DNA of 46,773 nt from Candidatus Saccharimonadota bacterium (GTDB taxonomy: Bacteria; Patescibacteriota; Saccharimonadia; Saccharimonadales; UBA4665), in the NCBI GenBank assembly GCA_027371845.1, contig DAHXLD010000013.1, forward strand, positions 1-46,773. Reading direction: 5' to 3'. Numbering within the stretch: the stretch's first letter is position 1; the number at the start of each line of letters is the position of its first letter. This document shows, in pieces, positions 16,020 through 24,227 of the stretch. Position numbers and translations under genes: made by a program. The notes beneath the pieces were generated by a model. The model worked only from the letters and a program-made list of their open reading frames with translations, was not told where the DNA came from and made no database searches.

Positions 16020-17219
16020 ATGACTAAATATTATTCTGAAATACTAAAAATAAAAAACTGGGAGCTTAAAAAATTAATAAATGAGCTCGAGCATAAAACT
16101 AGTAAGCCCAAGCAGGATCTAAAACTTTTTAGTGACATTAAAGAGGCAATTTACTATAAGATTAAGGAATTAAATTTAGACCCTTTTGATAGTAATAGTC
16201 TAGAGATATATCATGCTTTAAGCTCAAAGTTAGATGAATTAGATAAAAAACTAGTTAAATATTTAAGAACAAAATCAGCTCACTATCTTAGCGCTGAAGC
16301 TAATTTAAGTTCTGGACTAAGGCTTTTTTTAAGCGATTTAACTAAAGATCTCAAGGTTTTAAGCGTAAAAAACGTATTTTATAAGAAGTATTTAAAAAGC
16401 AATCCTCCTAAAACTAGCCTGAGAGCTCTAGGATATCGTTCAATTGATTCGCTTATAAAAAAAGAACCAATCGAGCTAGTACTAGTTACCATTAATAGAA
16501 TGGAATCAATTTCTTATTTAAATAAATTTTATGCTCACCATAAAACTTTGAAAATTACCGATTTTGAAGAAAGACCGATACGAATTTTAATGGCTACTAA
16601 AAGATATCAAGAGATCATTAGTACAATTAGCGGTCTAATAGGTAGGGATTTTGTTTTAAGCTTAGAAACCGGTACGGTAATTATTAATGATCTTAGCAAT
16701 CAACCTCTAAGGGGGCAAACTACTAAAGTCCTAATTGAGATATTAGATGATATATTACTTCTTCAAAGTCTAACGAGTTACTTGAAACTATCAGAATTTC
16801 GACCCGACTTTTCTTTGAGAGTTGCCGACGTCTTTGAACATGAACCAACTGTGTATTCTAAATTACATAGCATGAACCTTCCCTTTAAACTTGTTCATAA
16901 ATTAAGCGACCAATACCGATCAAATCTAGACTTTGATTTTCCGTTTTCGGAGGACTTTAAGTTAACTAATTATAAGGAAATACTGCCTCATATAATTAAT
17001 GACTTTAAGTTTTTTATAGATAGTGATCATTTGTACTTTTCGAAAGACTCAAAAAACGTATCTTTAAATATCTTGGATGTTGCTACTAATTTAATGCATG
17101 CTAACGAATTTCATGAAAGAAGCACAAAGAATTTAAGCCGATCCCTATACGACGAATTAATGGGAAGATATTTAAATAAAGCTCAATTAGAAACTATTTT
17201 TGAACAAGAATCTTCCTAG
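16020..17219 (+). CDS. Uncharacterised 399-residue protein
   Basis: I do not recognise a family. The protein is soluble and mixed alpha/beta, rich in Lys and Leu, with no signal peptide or membrane segment. The first 110 residues look helical (IKNWELKKLINELEHK, SSKLDELDKKLVKYL). A middle block has LRALGYRSIDSLIKKEPI and, about 45 residues later, ITDFEERPIRILMATKRY, which reads like a conserved motif region. No Walker, zinc or nuclease motif is evident. Codon use matches the neighbours, so it looks native. It sits between the sugar-phosphate cluster and a LOG-like gene, with its own probable promoter. Confidence 0.8.
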   Translation: MTKYYSEILKIKNWELKKLINELEHKTSKPKQDLKLFSDIKEAIYYKIKELNLDPFDSNSLEIYHALSSKLDELDKKLVKYLRTKSAHYLSAEANLSSGLRLFLSDLTKDLKVLSVKNVFYKKYLKSNPPKTSLRALGYRSIDSLIKKEPIELVLVTINRMESISYLNKFYAHHKTLKITDFEERPIRILMATKRYQEIISTISGLIGRDFVLSLETGTVIINDLSNQPLRGQTTKVLIEILDDILLLQSLTSYLKLSEFRPDFSLRVADVFEHEPTVYSKLHSMNLPFKLVHKLSDQYRSNLDFDFPFSEDFKLTNYKEILPHIINDFKFFIDSDHLYFSKDSKNVSLNILDVATNLMHANEFHERSTKNLSRSLYDELMGRYLNKAQLETIFEQESS

Positions 17220-17239
17220 ATTTTTAAGCATTAACTTGT

Positions 17240-17245
17240 TAGAAT
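17240..17245 (+). promoter_or_regulatory. -10 box of a predicted leaderless promoter
   Basis: TAGAAT eight bases before the ATG of the LOG-like gene; no ribosome site between. Confidence 0.45.
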
Positions 17246-17253
17246 AGATTAAT

Positions 17254-17823
17254 ATGTATCAATTCTGTGTATCTGGAGCCGCTCGCGGCGTAACTGTTGA
17301 AGAGGGTCAAGAACTAGCTAAAAAAATAGGAAAAGCCTTAGCTAAATCGGGTCATAGTCTTTTAACTGGAGCTACAAATGGACTTCCAAATTATGCCGCC
17401 TTGGCTTATAAAGAAGCTGGTGGTTTAATGAGCGTTGGAATTAGCCCAGCTTCTTCAAAAGTTGAACATGTTTTAAAGTATTGTTTACCAACTGAGTATT
17501 ATGACACTATTATATATAGCGGGCTTCATTATGTCGGTCGAGATAGTTTACTAATTACCTCATCCGATGCCGTAATTAGTATAGGTGGACGAATAGGAAC
17601 ATTGCATGAATTCACGATATCTATGGAGTCTGATACCCCCATCGGCTTTTTACACGGGGCCGGAGGTATCGGAGATGAAGTTGAGCGCTTAATATCGATT
17701 GCTAAACCTTTACGGAAGAATGCTTTTATTGCCTTTAATGATTCTCCCGATAATTTAATAAAGCTATTAACGGATCATTTAGATAAGATTCACTCAGAAA
17801 ATTTAGGTATCTATAAATCCTAA
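17254..17823 (+). CDS. LOG/SLOG-type Rossmann-fold protein
   Basis: A 189-residue protein of the lysine-decarboxylase-like LOG superfamily. It has CVSGAARGVTVEEGQELAKK at the start, LLTGATNGLPNYAALAYKEAGG, and the signature SIGGRIGTLHEF, which fits the nucleotide-binding GGxGTxxE motif. LOG proteins remove ribose 5-phosphate from nucleotides such as cytokinin ribotides or AMP; related SLOG proteins only sense nucleotides. The substrate is unknown here. It is transcribed with uvrB downstream but probably from its own leaderless promoter. Confidence 0.85.
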   Translation: MYQFCVSGAARGVTVEEGQELAKKIGKALAKSGHSLLTGATNGLPNYAALAYKEAGGLMSVGISPASSKVEHVLKYCLPTEYYDTIIYSGLHYVGRDSLLITSSDAVISIGGRIGTLHEFTISMESDTPIGFLHGAGGIGDEVERLISIAKPLRKNAFIAFNDSPDNLIKLLTDHLDKIHSENLGIYKS

Positions 17824-17837
17824 AAAATTACTTTAGC

Positions 17838-17867
17838 TTAGACAAATAAGTTTATGTGTTAGATAAT
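17838..17867 (+). promoter_or_regulatory. Probable uvrB promoter, predicted leaderless
   Basis: TTAGAC (17838-17843), an 18-bp spacer and GATAAT (17862-17867), ending eight bases before the uvrB ATG. Confidence 0.45.
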
Positions 17868-17875
17868 TTAATGTT

Positions 17876-19843
17876 ATGAGTAAGTTTAGGCTAAGTAGTG
17901 ATTATTCCGCTAGTGGCGATCAACCTAAGGCTATTAGGGCGTTATTTGATGGTTTAAGTAAGGATTATAAAGAACAAACCTTATTGGGAGTTACTGGTTC
18001 AGGAAAAACCTATACCATGGCTAATATAATCGCTAAATACAACAAGCCTACTTTAGTTATAAGCCATAATAAAACCTTAGCTGCCCAGCTTTACTCTGAA
18101 TTTAAGGATTTCTTTCCCGATAACGCCGTAAACTATTTCGTAAGCTATTTTGACTATTATCAGCCTGAAGCTTATATTCCTAGATCAGACACTTATATTG
18201 AGAAAGATTCTCAAATTAATGAAGAGATTGATCGTTTAAGACATCGAGCTACCAATAACCTTTTATCAAGAAGAGATGTTATTATCGTTGCTAGCGTCAG
18301 TTGTATATACGGCATTGGGTCGGTCGAAGATTACGCTAATCTGTCAATTATGGTAACTAAAAACGAACGTAAAGTACGGGATAAGTTGCTACGTCAATTA
18401 ATGGATATCCAGTATCAGCGAAATGATATCGATTTTCATCGTAGCACTTTTAGAGTTAGGGGCGATGTCATAGATATATTTCCAGCCAGTGAACAGAATG
18501 CCATACGAATCGAATTTTTCGACGATTTAGTTGAACGAATTCTTCAGATAAACCCCCTAACTGGAGAATTAATAAGAGAGCTTGATTTTTATAGAATTTA
18601 TCCAGGATCTCATTACGTAACTCCTAAACAAAAATTAGACAAAGCTTTAAATCAGATCGAAGAAGAATTAGACTTAAGACTAAAGTTTTTTAAAAAGAAC
18701 CATAAACTCTTAGAAGCTCAAAGACTAGAACAAAGAACTAACTTTGATCTAGAAATATTAAAAGAAACCGGTTTCGTAAAAGGTATTGAAAATTATTCTA
18801 GATATCTTACTAATCGAGAAACTGGTGAACAACCAGCCACTTTAATTGATTATTTCCCAGATGACTTTCTTTTACTAATTGATGAAAGTCATATGACTTT
18901 ACCTCAAATAAGAGGCATGTATAATGGCGATCGAGCACGAAAAGAAGTTTTAGTCGAGCATGGCTTTAGATTACCGAGCGCCCTAGATAATAGGCCCCTT
19001 ACTTTCAATGAATTTAATAAACATATTAATAAAGTTATCTATATCAGTGCTACCCCAACCGATTATGAACTAAGCCGCAGTCAGCAAGTTGTTCAGCAAG
19101 TTATTAGACCAACCGGCTTGCTAGACCCTCAAATAGAAATACGAAGCACCAAAAATCAACTAGATAATTTATTAGAAGAAATATCTTTAAGAGTTAAAAG
19201 ACATCAACGAATATTAATAACAACTCTAACAAAAAGAATGGCGGAGGATCTTACGACTTATCTAGAAGATCTTAAGTTTAAAGTCGCCTATCTTCATAGT
19301 GACGTAGACACTTTGGATCGGACTGATATTATTAGAGACTTGCGTAGCGGGGTATACGACGTTCTAGTAGGGATTAATTTACTACGAGAGGGATTAGATT
19401 TGCCAGAAGTTTCGTTGGTAGCAATCTTGGATGCCGATAAAGAGGGGTTTTTACGTAGTGAACAAGCTCTAATTCAAATTATTGGTCGAGCCGCTCGGCA
19501 CGAAGAAGGTACAGTTCTAATGTATGCCGATAATGTTACTAAAAGTATGCAAAAAGCTATCGATATTACAAATTCCAGAAGAATTATGCAGCAAAAATAT
19601 AATGAAATTCATCATATAACACCTAAAAGTATTACAAAGAAAAGTAATAAAGTTTTAATTGAAAGACTTAAGGATAAACCAAAAGAGGATGATATTAATT
19701 TGAAAAAAATTCCAAAAAATGAATATCCAACTTTAATTGCTGAATTATCGTCTCAAATGGAATTAGAATCGGCTAACTTAAGATTTGAAGAAGCCGCCAA
19801 GCTTCGAGATCTAATTAATAAGATTAAAAAAGAACTTTTATGA
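17876..19843 (+). CDS. uvrB: Excinuclease ABC subunit B
   Basis: A 655-residue DNA repair helicase-like protein, normal length. Walker A is GVTGSGKT at 38-45. The damage-probing beta hairpin region reads FVSYFDYYQPEAYIPRSDTY. DESH with QIRGMYNGDRARKEVLVEHG is the helicase motif II region. The C-terminal helicase half has GINLLREGLDLPEVSLVAI and QIIGRAARH. A UVR motif closes the protein (ELSSQMELESANLRFEEAAK), for UvrC/UvrA contact. It loads on damaged DNA from UvrA and recruits UvrC. Its TGA stop overlaps the end of the convergent gene by six bases. Confidence 0.97.
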   Translation: MSKFRLSSDYSASGDQPKAIRALFDGLSKDYKEQTLLGVTGSGKTYTMANIIAKYNKPTLVISHNKTLAAQLYSEFKDFFPDNAVNYFVSYFDYYQPEAYIPRSDTYIEKDSQINEEIDRLRHRATNNLLSRRDVIIVASVSCIYGIGSVEDYANLSIMVTKNERKVRDKLLRQLMDIQYQRNDIDFHRSTFRVRGDVIDIFPASEQNAIRIEFFDDLVERILQINPLTGELIRELDFYRIYPGSHYVTPKQKLDKALNQIEEELDLRLKFFKKNHKLLEAQRLEQRTNFDLEILKETGFVKGIENYSRYLTNRETGEQPATLIDYFPDDFLLLIDESHMTLPQIRGMYNGDRARKEVLVEHGFRLPSALDNRPLTFNEFNKHINKVIYISATPTDYELSRSQQVVQQVIRPTGLLDPQIEIRSTKNQLDNLLEEISLRVKRHQRILITTLTKRMAEDLTTYLEDLKFKVAYLHSDVDTLDRTDIIRDLRSGVYDVLVGINLLREGLDLPEVSLVAILDADKEGFLRSEQALIQIIGRAARHEEGTVLMYADNVTKSMQKAIDITNSRRIMQQKYNEIHHITPKSITKKSNKVLIERLKDKPKEDDINLKKIPKNEYPTLIAELSSQMELESANLRFEEAAKLRDLINKIKKELL

Positions 19844-20890
19844 TCTTCTTAAATTATTTCTAGTTTCATAGCCAATAACTGGAGCTCTAAGAGGTATATC
19901 TAGTTCTAAAATTCTAAAAACTTCGACAGCTCGGTCTATTTGTTCTTTTATAAGCTCTGGTTTAATAACAACTAATTCGGCCGATATTTGATTTAAAAGA
20001 TATTTATCTATAGCGGCCGATAAGCTAATAATGTCGCATCCTGATAAAGCATTCCCTAAATTCGCTACATTAGTTTTGACTCTAGTATTTAAGCTAGTAT
20101 TGTTATAACGGGCAAAATCAATTGCAGCTTTTATAAAGTATAATGAGTTGGCTAAAGCTAGACCATAATCATTGCCAAACTCAACTGAAACTATAGTGCT
20201 TGAACTTGATGACTCGTGGAGTATATTAAAAACTTCCATAAAAAACTCATAAGTTAGAAATGGGTCAGCTTGATTAGAGGTATCCTTAAAGTTAATCAAA
20301 TTAGTTCCTAATCTTTCTAATAAGTTCCTAATCATCTGCCTTAAGAAATTCGAGTTAACTTCCGGTCTCATTGGGTCTTCAAAGGAGGTTCCAAAAACAA
20401 TATCTTCATTATCTAGCAACAGACTCATGGCAAATTCCAATGGCCCTTCGAGTATCCTATCGAAGTTAATTTCATCACCAAAAATAGAAACTCTGCTATA
20501 TTCCGACTCCTTAGTAGGTATGACAAATTCTAATTCTGAAGCCCTAAACCTCTCTATAGCTTCAAAAGCTATTTCTATAGATTCCTGACTTAAGTTACTA
20601 ACGATCGATAATCTAGGCACTTCTAAAGCACTTAAGGAGTCGGGGTCTTTTTGACTGCAATCAATTTGGGTCAATGTTTCAAAAGCCGAGCTAACCGTAG
20701 ACACTAAACCCGTTTGAAGTTCGTTATTGGGATCCCCAAGTTCAATAACACTGGCTCCAATTCTAGCAACTAAACCAGCAACCCTCATGACTCTATCAGA
20801 ATCTAAATTTGGATATTGTCCTAGTAATTTATTGACGGTAGTATCTACAAATTCTACACTTACTCCGTTTAATTCCAATAATTCAGACAT
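19838..20890 (-). CDS. Degenerate isopropylmalate synthase-like (DRE-TIM) protein
   Basis: A 350-residue protein that follows the HMGL-like TIM barrel of 2-isopropylmalate synthase almost from end to end: FVDTTVN at 15-20 with ARIGASVIELGDP, LSQESIEIAFEAIERF at 100-115, FEDPMRPEVNS at 170-180, LINFKDTSNQADPF at 198-211, and VSVEFGNDYGLALANSL at 235-250. Key residues differ. The catalytic RD after DTTL is N20-K21, the metal-binding HxH(D/N)D is E237-F-G239-N-D, and the NGxGERAGN loop reads NVANLGNALSG. Only D16 of the usual metal ligands remains. I infer a pseudoenzyme or altered chemistry. It lies 17 bases after an alpha/beta hydrolase gene; a TTGACA that could be its -35 sits inside that gene's 3' end. 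Confidence 0.72.
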   Translation of the reverse strand: MSELLELNGVSVEFVDTTVNKLLGQYPNLDSDRVMRVAGLVARIGASVIELGDPNNELQTGLVSTVSSAFETLTQIDCSQKDPDSLSALEVPRLSIVSNLSQESIEIAFEAIERFRASELEFVIPTKESEYSRVSIFGDEINFDRILEGPLEFAMSLLLDNEDIVFGTSFEDPMRPEVNSNFLRQMIRNLLERLGTNLINFKDTSNQADPFLTYEFFMEVFNILHESSSSSTIVSVEFGNDYGLALANSLYFIKAAIDFARYNNTSLNTRVKTNVANLGNALSGCDIISLSAAIDKYLLNQISAELVVIKPELIKEQIDRAVEVFRILELDIPLRAPVIGYETRNNLRRS

Positions 20891-20907
20891 TTAACTAATA
20901 TAAAACA

Positions 20908-21966
20908 CTATAATTGAGACTTTGTCAAAAATAGATAATGTAGGGTAGTCATAAGACCGTGAGTTAATAGCGTTAAATGATTTCCATTTTCGATTAAAAC
21001 TCTATGTTTGTTCTTTGGGTGCTCTCTAGCTTTCTTCCAATTACTATTTCTATATTGTGGTTGAGAAACTTTATCGTCAGCATAAAGTTCGTCAATAACG
21101 ATCGTTTCTGGAGGAATTTCTTTTTCTACGCCGACTAATGGAGAGTGAAGGATTGAATAAGCAATTATACTACTTGCCATAACCTGTTGAGCGCTAGTTG
21201 GTAATGTCTGAACCATTTCTAATGATCTTTTTAGAATTGACAATGGGTCTAAATCTTGAACTAGATATTTTGCAGCTGGAACAATTTCACCTGTAGTAAA
21301 TTGACGAAAAACACACGACAAGTCAGAAGGAGAGTAGGCGTTATGACCAGAAGAGCATATAGATATAATTTCAAGTATTTTTAATTTAGGATTTAATCTC
21401 TTACTGTTTAGGGCCGCCATTTCATAAGACATCATGCCTCCGAGTGAAGCTCCGGTAATAATCAATTCCTGCCCGTTAGTAGAGATACTTTCAAGCAAGT
21501 CTAATTTACGATTAGCCATACTTTTAAAATCATGTAAGCTTAGGAGTTGTTGATTAGTTAAGGGTTGGTCATAACCGTCGGTGGTTATCGCCACCACGGC
21601 TGAATTGTGTTCTCTGGCAACTTTAGTTATTTCAAAAACTGAAGGTAGTTCGGCACCCCTGTGACCAGGTACAAAAAGTGAAAAGTTATAAACTACAATC
21701 GGATTGCCGTTATTTAAGTACTCTTGATTAAAGACCCGATAGGTCATTGGTATATTAGATCCGTCGGTTGAAATGTAGGTTTTCGGATCCTGTAACTCAC
21801 GATTAAAGTCGCTATTAAAATTAGGTTCTAAAAGTCTTGATACCCTTCCTAGAAAGCTATGATCATAATCCTCTTGGACTGGTTCCGAGACTATTTGTTT
21901 TAGGCCGACTAAATCAGGGTTTTCTGCTAAACCGTATAAATTTAATTCTTCAACCGCTAAAACCAT
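20908..21966 (-). CDS. Alpha/beta hydrolase superfamily protein
   Basis: A 352-residue protein with an alpha/beta hydrolase layout: IVVYNFSLFVPGHRG as the early strand and oxyanion region, LIITGASLGGMMSYEMA with the nucleophile elbow (S174 in GASLGG), an acidic residue in DELYADDKVS (D297/D298), and the catalytic His in ENGNHLTLL (H330). The first 60 residues are not part of the core fold. There is no signal peptide. Substrate unknown; esterase, thioesterase or acyl-transfer chemistry are all possible. It is the upstream partner of the isopropylmalate-synthase-like gene on the minus strand, so the two probably act together (inference). Confidence 0.8.
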   Translation of the reverse strand: MVLAVEELNLYGLAENPDLVGLKQIVSEPVQEDYDHSFLGRVSRLLEPNFNSDFNRELQDPKTYISTDGSNIPMTYRVFNQEYLNNGNPIVVYNFSLFVPGHRGAELPSVFEITKVAREHNSAVVAITTDGYDQPLTNQQLLSLHDFKSMANRKLDLLESISTNGQELIITGASLGGMMSYEMAALNSKRLNPKLKILEIISICSSGHNAYSPSDLSCVFRQFTTGEIVPAAKYLVQDLDPLSILKRSLEMVQTLPTSAQQVMASSIIAYSILHSPLVGVEKEIPPETIVIDELYADDKVSQPQYRNSNWKKAREHPKNKHRVLIENGNHLTLLTHGLMTTLHYLFLTKSQL

Positions 21967-22061
21967 TTTGATATTTCTTAAATAACCTAATATTAAATAT
22001 ACTCCTAATTTTTAAAAAATAAATTTTAATAAATTATCTTAATTTTATCTATCTAAACTGA

Positions 22062-22067
22062 TATAAT
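22062..22067 (+). promoter_or_regulatory. -10 box of the gat operon, predicted leaderless
   Basis: TATAAT nine bases before the gatC ATG, with no ribosome site between. Confidence 0.5.
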
Positions 22068-22076
22068 CTTTATTAA

Positions 22077-22373
22077 ATGAGTCAAATATTAACTAAGGAC
22101 GATGTCCTTAAAGTCGCTAAATTAGCCAGAATTGAGATCTCTTCCCAAGAGCTCGAAGATTATCTAAAAGAACTTTCTGAAATTATTGAATATGTTAAGC
22201 AACTCGAAAAAGTTGATACTTCAAACTTAAAGCCGACTAATCAAGTAACCGGCTTAAGCAATGTTTATCGAAATGATCAGGTGTTGGATTACGGCTACAC
22301 ACCCGGGGATCTTTTAGATTCATTAAATAAAATTGAGGATTCATATGTCAAAGTAAAAAGGGTTATCGAATAA
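22077..22373 (+). CDS. gatC: Asp/Glu-tRNA amidotransferase subunit C
   Basis: A 98-residue GatC, the small subunit that wraps around GatA and GatB. DDVLKVAKLARIEISSQELEDY, LKPTNQV and YRNDQV are the family landmarks. Its stop overlaps the gatA start (TAATG), so the operon is coupled. GatCAB converts Glu-tRNA-Gln and Asp-tRNA-Asn to the amides, which suggests that GlnRS, AsnRS or both are absent from the genome (inference). Confidence 0.95.
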   Translation: MSQILTKDDVLKVAKLARIEISSQELEDYLKELSEIIEYVKQLEKVDTSNLKPTNQVTGLSNVYRNDQVLDYGYTPGDLLDSLNKIEDSYVKVKRVIE

Positions 22374-23791
22374 TGTGGCCGTCTCTAAAGGATCTAGCTA
22401 AAGATTTAAGAAATGGTCAAGTTAAATCGGTCGATTTAGTTAATAAGACCTTTCAATTAATTGAAGATAATAAGGAATATAAAACTATAATTTCGGTGCA
22501 AAAAGACTCGGCTCTTAAAAAAGCTCAAGCAATTGATGAGGCCTTAAAATCTGGACATAAATTAGGTCGTTTAGCTGGCATTCCGTTTATTGCTAAGGAT
22601 AATTTTTTGACTATTGAAGGCTACACGACAGCCGCTAGTAATGTTTTAAAGAATTTTCGAGCTCCTTATCAGGCAACCGCTATAAATCTATTAGAAGAAG
22701 AAGGAGCAATTTGTGTTGCTAAATCAAATATGGACGCCTTTGCTCACGGATCTAGCACGGAAAATAGTGATTTTTTTACAACTTCAAACCCTTTTGATCA
22801 AGAAAGAGTCCCCGGAGGTTCATCTGGTGGTTCATCTGCCAGTGTGGCCTTAAATATCGCTCCGTTTAGTATTGGGACTGATACCGGAGGTTCGATAAGA
22901 CAGCCGGCAAGCTTTTGTGGAATTGTAGGCTATAAGCCTACCTACGGCTTAGTAAGTAGGTCTGGGGTTATCGCCATGGCCAGTTCCACTGATACGATCG
23001 GAAGTCTTACTAAAAGCGTTTCTGATGGAATATTGATCATGGACATTATTAGCGGCCAAGATAAGCTCGATTCGACTACTTTAGACAGCCAGTATAAAGT
23101 TGACTCTAAGCGAATTACTAAAGTAAAAAAAGCACGTATAGGCATCATTAAAGAGTACTTAGACTATGGTCTAGATGATTCAGTTCGTAAAGGACTAGAT
23201 CTGACCATTCAAAAATTAAAAGACCAAGGTTTTTTGTTAGAGCCAGTAAGTATTAGTAGTTTGCCACTTGCCTTAGCTGTTTATTATGTTCTTTGTCCAG
23301 CTGAAGTCTCCTCAAATTTAAGTCGTTATGATGGACTTAGATATGGCTACAGTGACGATCAGTCTAAAGATCTTGAAGATAGTTATTTTAAAAATCGAAC
23401 TAATGGCTTTGGTAAGGAAGCAAAAAGACGAATTATGATTGGCACTTATGTCCTAAGTAGCGGTTATTACGAAGCTTATTATAAAAAGGCTCAATTGGTT
23501 AGAACTAAAATTATTAACGATTTTAAGGAAGTTTTTTCTAAATACGATTTTCTTATTGGCCCCACCGTTCCAACTGTTGCTTTTAAGAAGAATTCTAAAA
23601 ACTCACCGCTTGAAATGTATTTGAATGACATTATGACGGTAGCCGCTAATTTAGCCGGACTTCCAGCTATTAGCTTACCAGTATTAATGAACGATAATCT
23701 TCCGGTTGGAATTCAGCTTATTGCTAACCAAAAAAAGGATAATGAATTGTTGTCCTTAGCATTAGAAGTAGAGGAAATTCTTAAATCATGA
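22373..23791 (+). CDS. gatA: Asp/Glu-tRNA amidotransferase subunit A
   Basis: A 472-residue amidase-signature glutaminase that supplies ammonia to GatB. The Ser-cisSer-Lys triad is visible: Lys in FIAKDNF, the cis-Ser in PGGSSGGSSA and the nucleophile Ser in GTDTGGSIRQP. CGIVGYKPTYG and GPTVPTVA complete the signature. It ends with TGA in an ATGA overlap with the next gene. Confidence 0.97.
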   Translation: MWPSLKDLAKDLRNGQVKSVDLVNKTFQLIEDNKEYKTIISVQKDSALKKAQAIDEALKSGHKLGRLAGIPFIAKDNFLTIEGYTTAASNVLKNFRAPYQATAINLLEEEGAICVAKSNMDAFAHGSSTENSDFFTTSNPFDQERVPGGSSGGSSASVALNIAPFSIGTDTGGSIRQPASFCGIVGYKPTYGLVSRSGVIAMASSTDTIGSLTKSVSDGILIMDIISGQDKLDSTTLDSQYKVDSKRITKVKKARIGIIKEYLDYGLDDSVRKGLDLTIQKLKDQGFLLEPVSISSLPLALAVYYVLCPAEVSSNLSRYDGLRYGYSDDQSKDLEDSYFKNRTNGFGKEAKRRIMIGTYVLSSGYYEAYYKKAQLVRTKIINDFKEVFSKYDFLIGPTVPTVAFKKNSKNSPLEMYLNDIMTVAANLAGLPAISLPVLMNDNLPVGIQLIANQKKDNELLSLALEVEEILKS

Positions 23792-24225
23792 AAATAAATT
23801 TAATAGAGATACTACTAGCTATTTTAGTTTTATTAATAATATTTACCTATGCTTATATTAAATTTAAATACAAAAAAATAAATGTTAAAAAGTATCAAAA
23901 AAAATGGAATATATTACAACAAATGTGTTCCGATAAAAAGCTTTGGTATCAGGCTATAATTGAAGCCGATACTTTGCTAGATGAAGCTTTAAAAAAGAAA
24001 CACTTCCACGGTAAAACAACCGGTGAAAGATTAGTTTCTGCTCAAAATATTTTTAGCGAAAACTCTGATGTATGGTTTTCTCATAAACTTAAAAACAAAA
24101 TAGCGGATAATAATATCACTAAAATAACTAAAAAAGATACTGTTAAAGCCCTTAAGGGCATTAGAAGTGCTTTACGTGACTTAGAGGCTCTTCCCGGAAA
24201 TAAACCTAGAGGTGTCGAGAAATAA
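23788..24225 (+). CDS. Single-pass membrane protein within the gat operon
   Basis: A 145-residue protein of unknown function. A hydrophobic helix at about residues 5-23 (LLAILVLLIIF) is followed by a basic, helical, probably cytoplasmic domain with WYQAIIEADTLLDEALKK, FHGKTTGERL and WFSHKLKNKIADN. The last segment loosely resembles the RNxxxH loop of HEPN domains, with Asp where His would be, but this is only a resemblance. It overlaps gatA by four bases and ends two bases before gatB, so it is made along with the amidotransferase. No link to amidotransferase chemistry can be shown. Confidence 0.82.
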   Translation: MKINLIEILLAILVLLIIFTYAYIKFKYKKINVKKYQKKWNILQQMCSDKKLWYQAIIEADTLLDEALKKKHFHGKTTGERLVSAQNIFSENSDVWFSHKLKNKIADNNITKITKKDTVKALKGIRSALRDLEALPGNKPRGVEK

Positions 24226-24227
24226 TT

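Noticed and set aside
16020-17219. The orphan as a horizontally acquired or defence gene
   Set aside because: Base and codon use match the neighbours, there are no mobile-element traces, and no nuclease, ATPase or toxin motif is visible.
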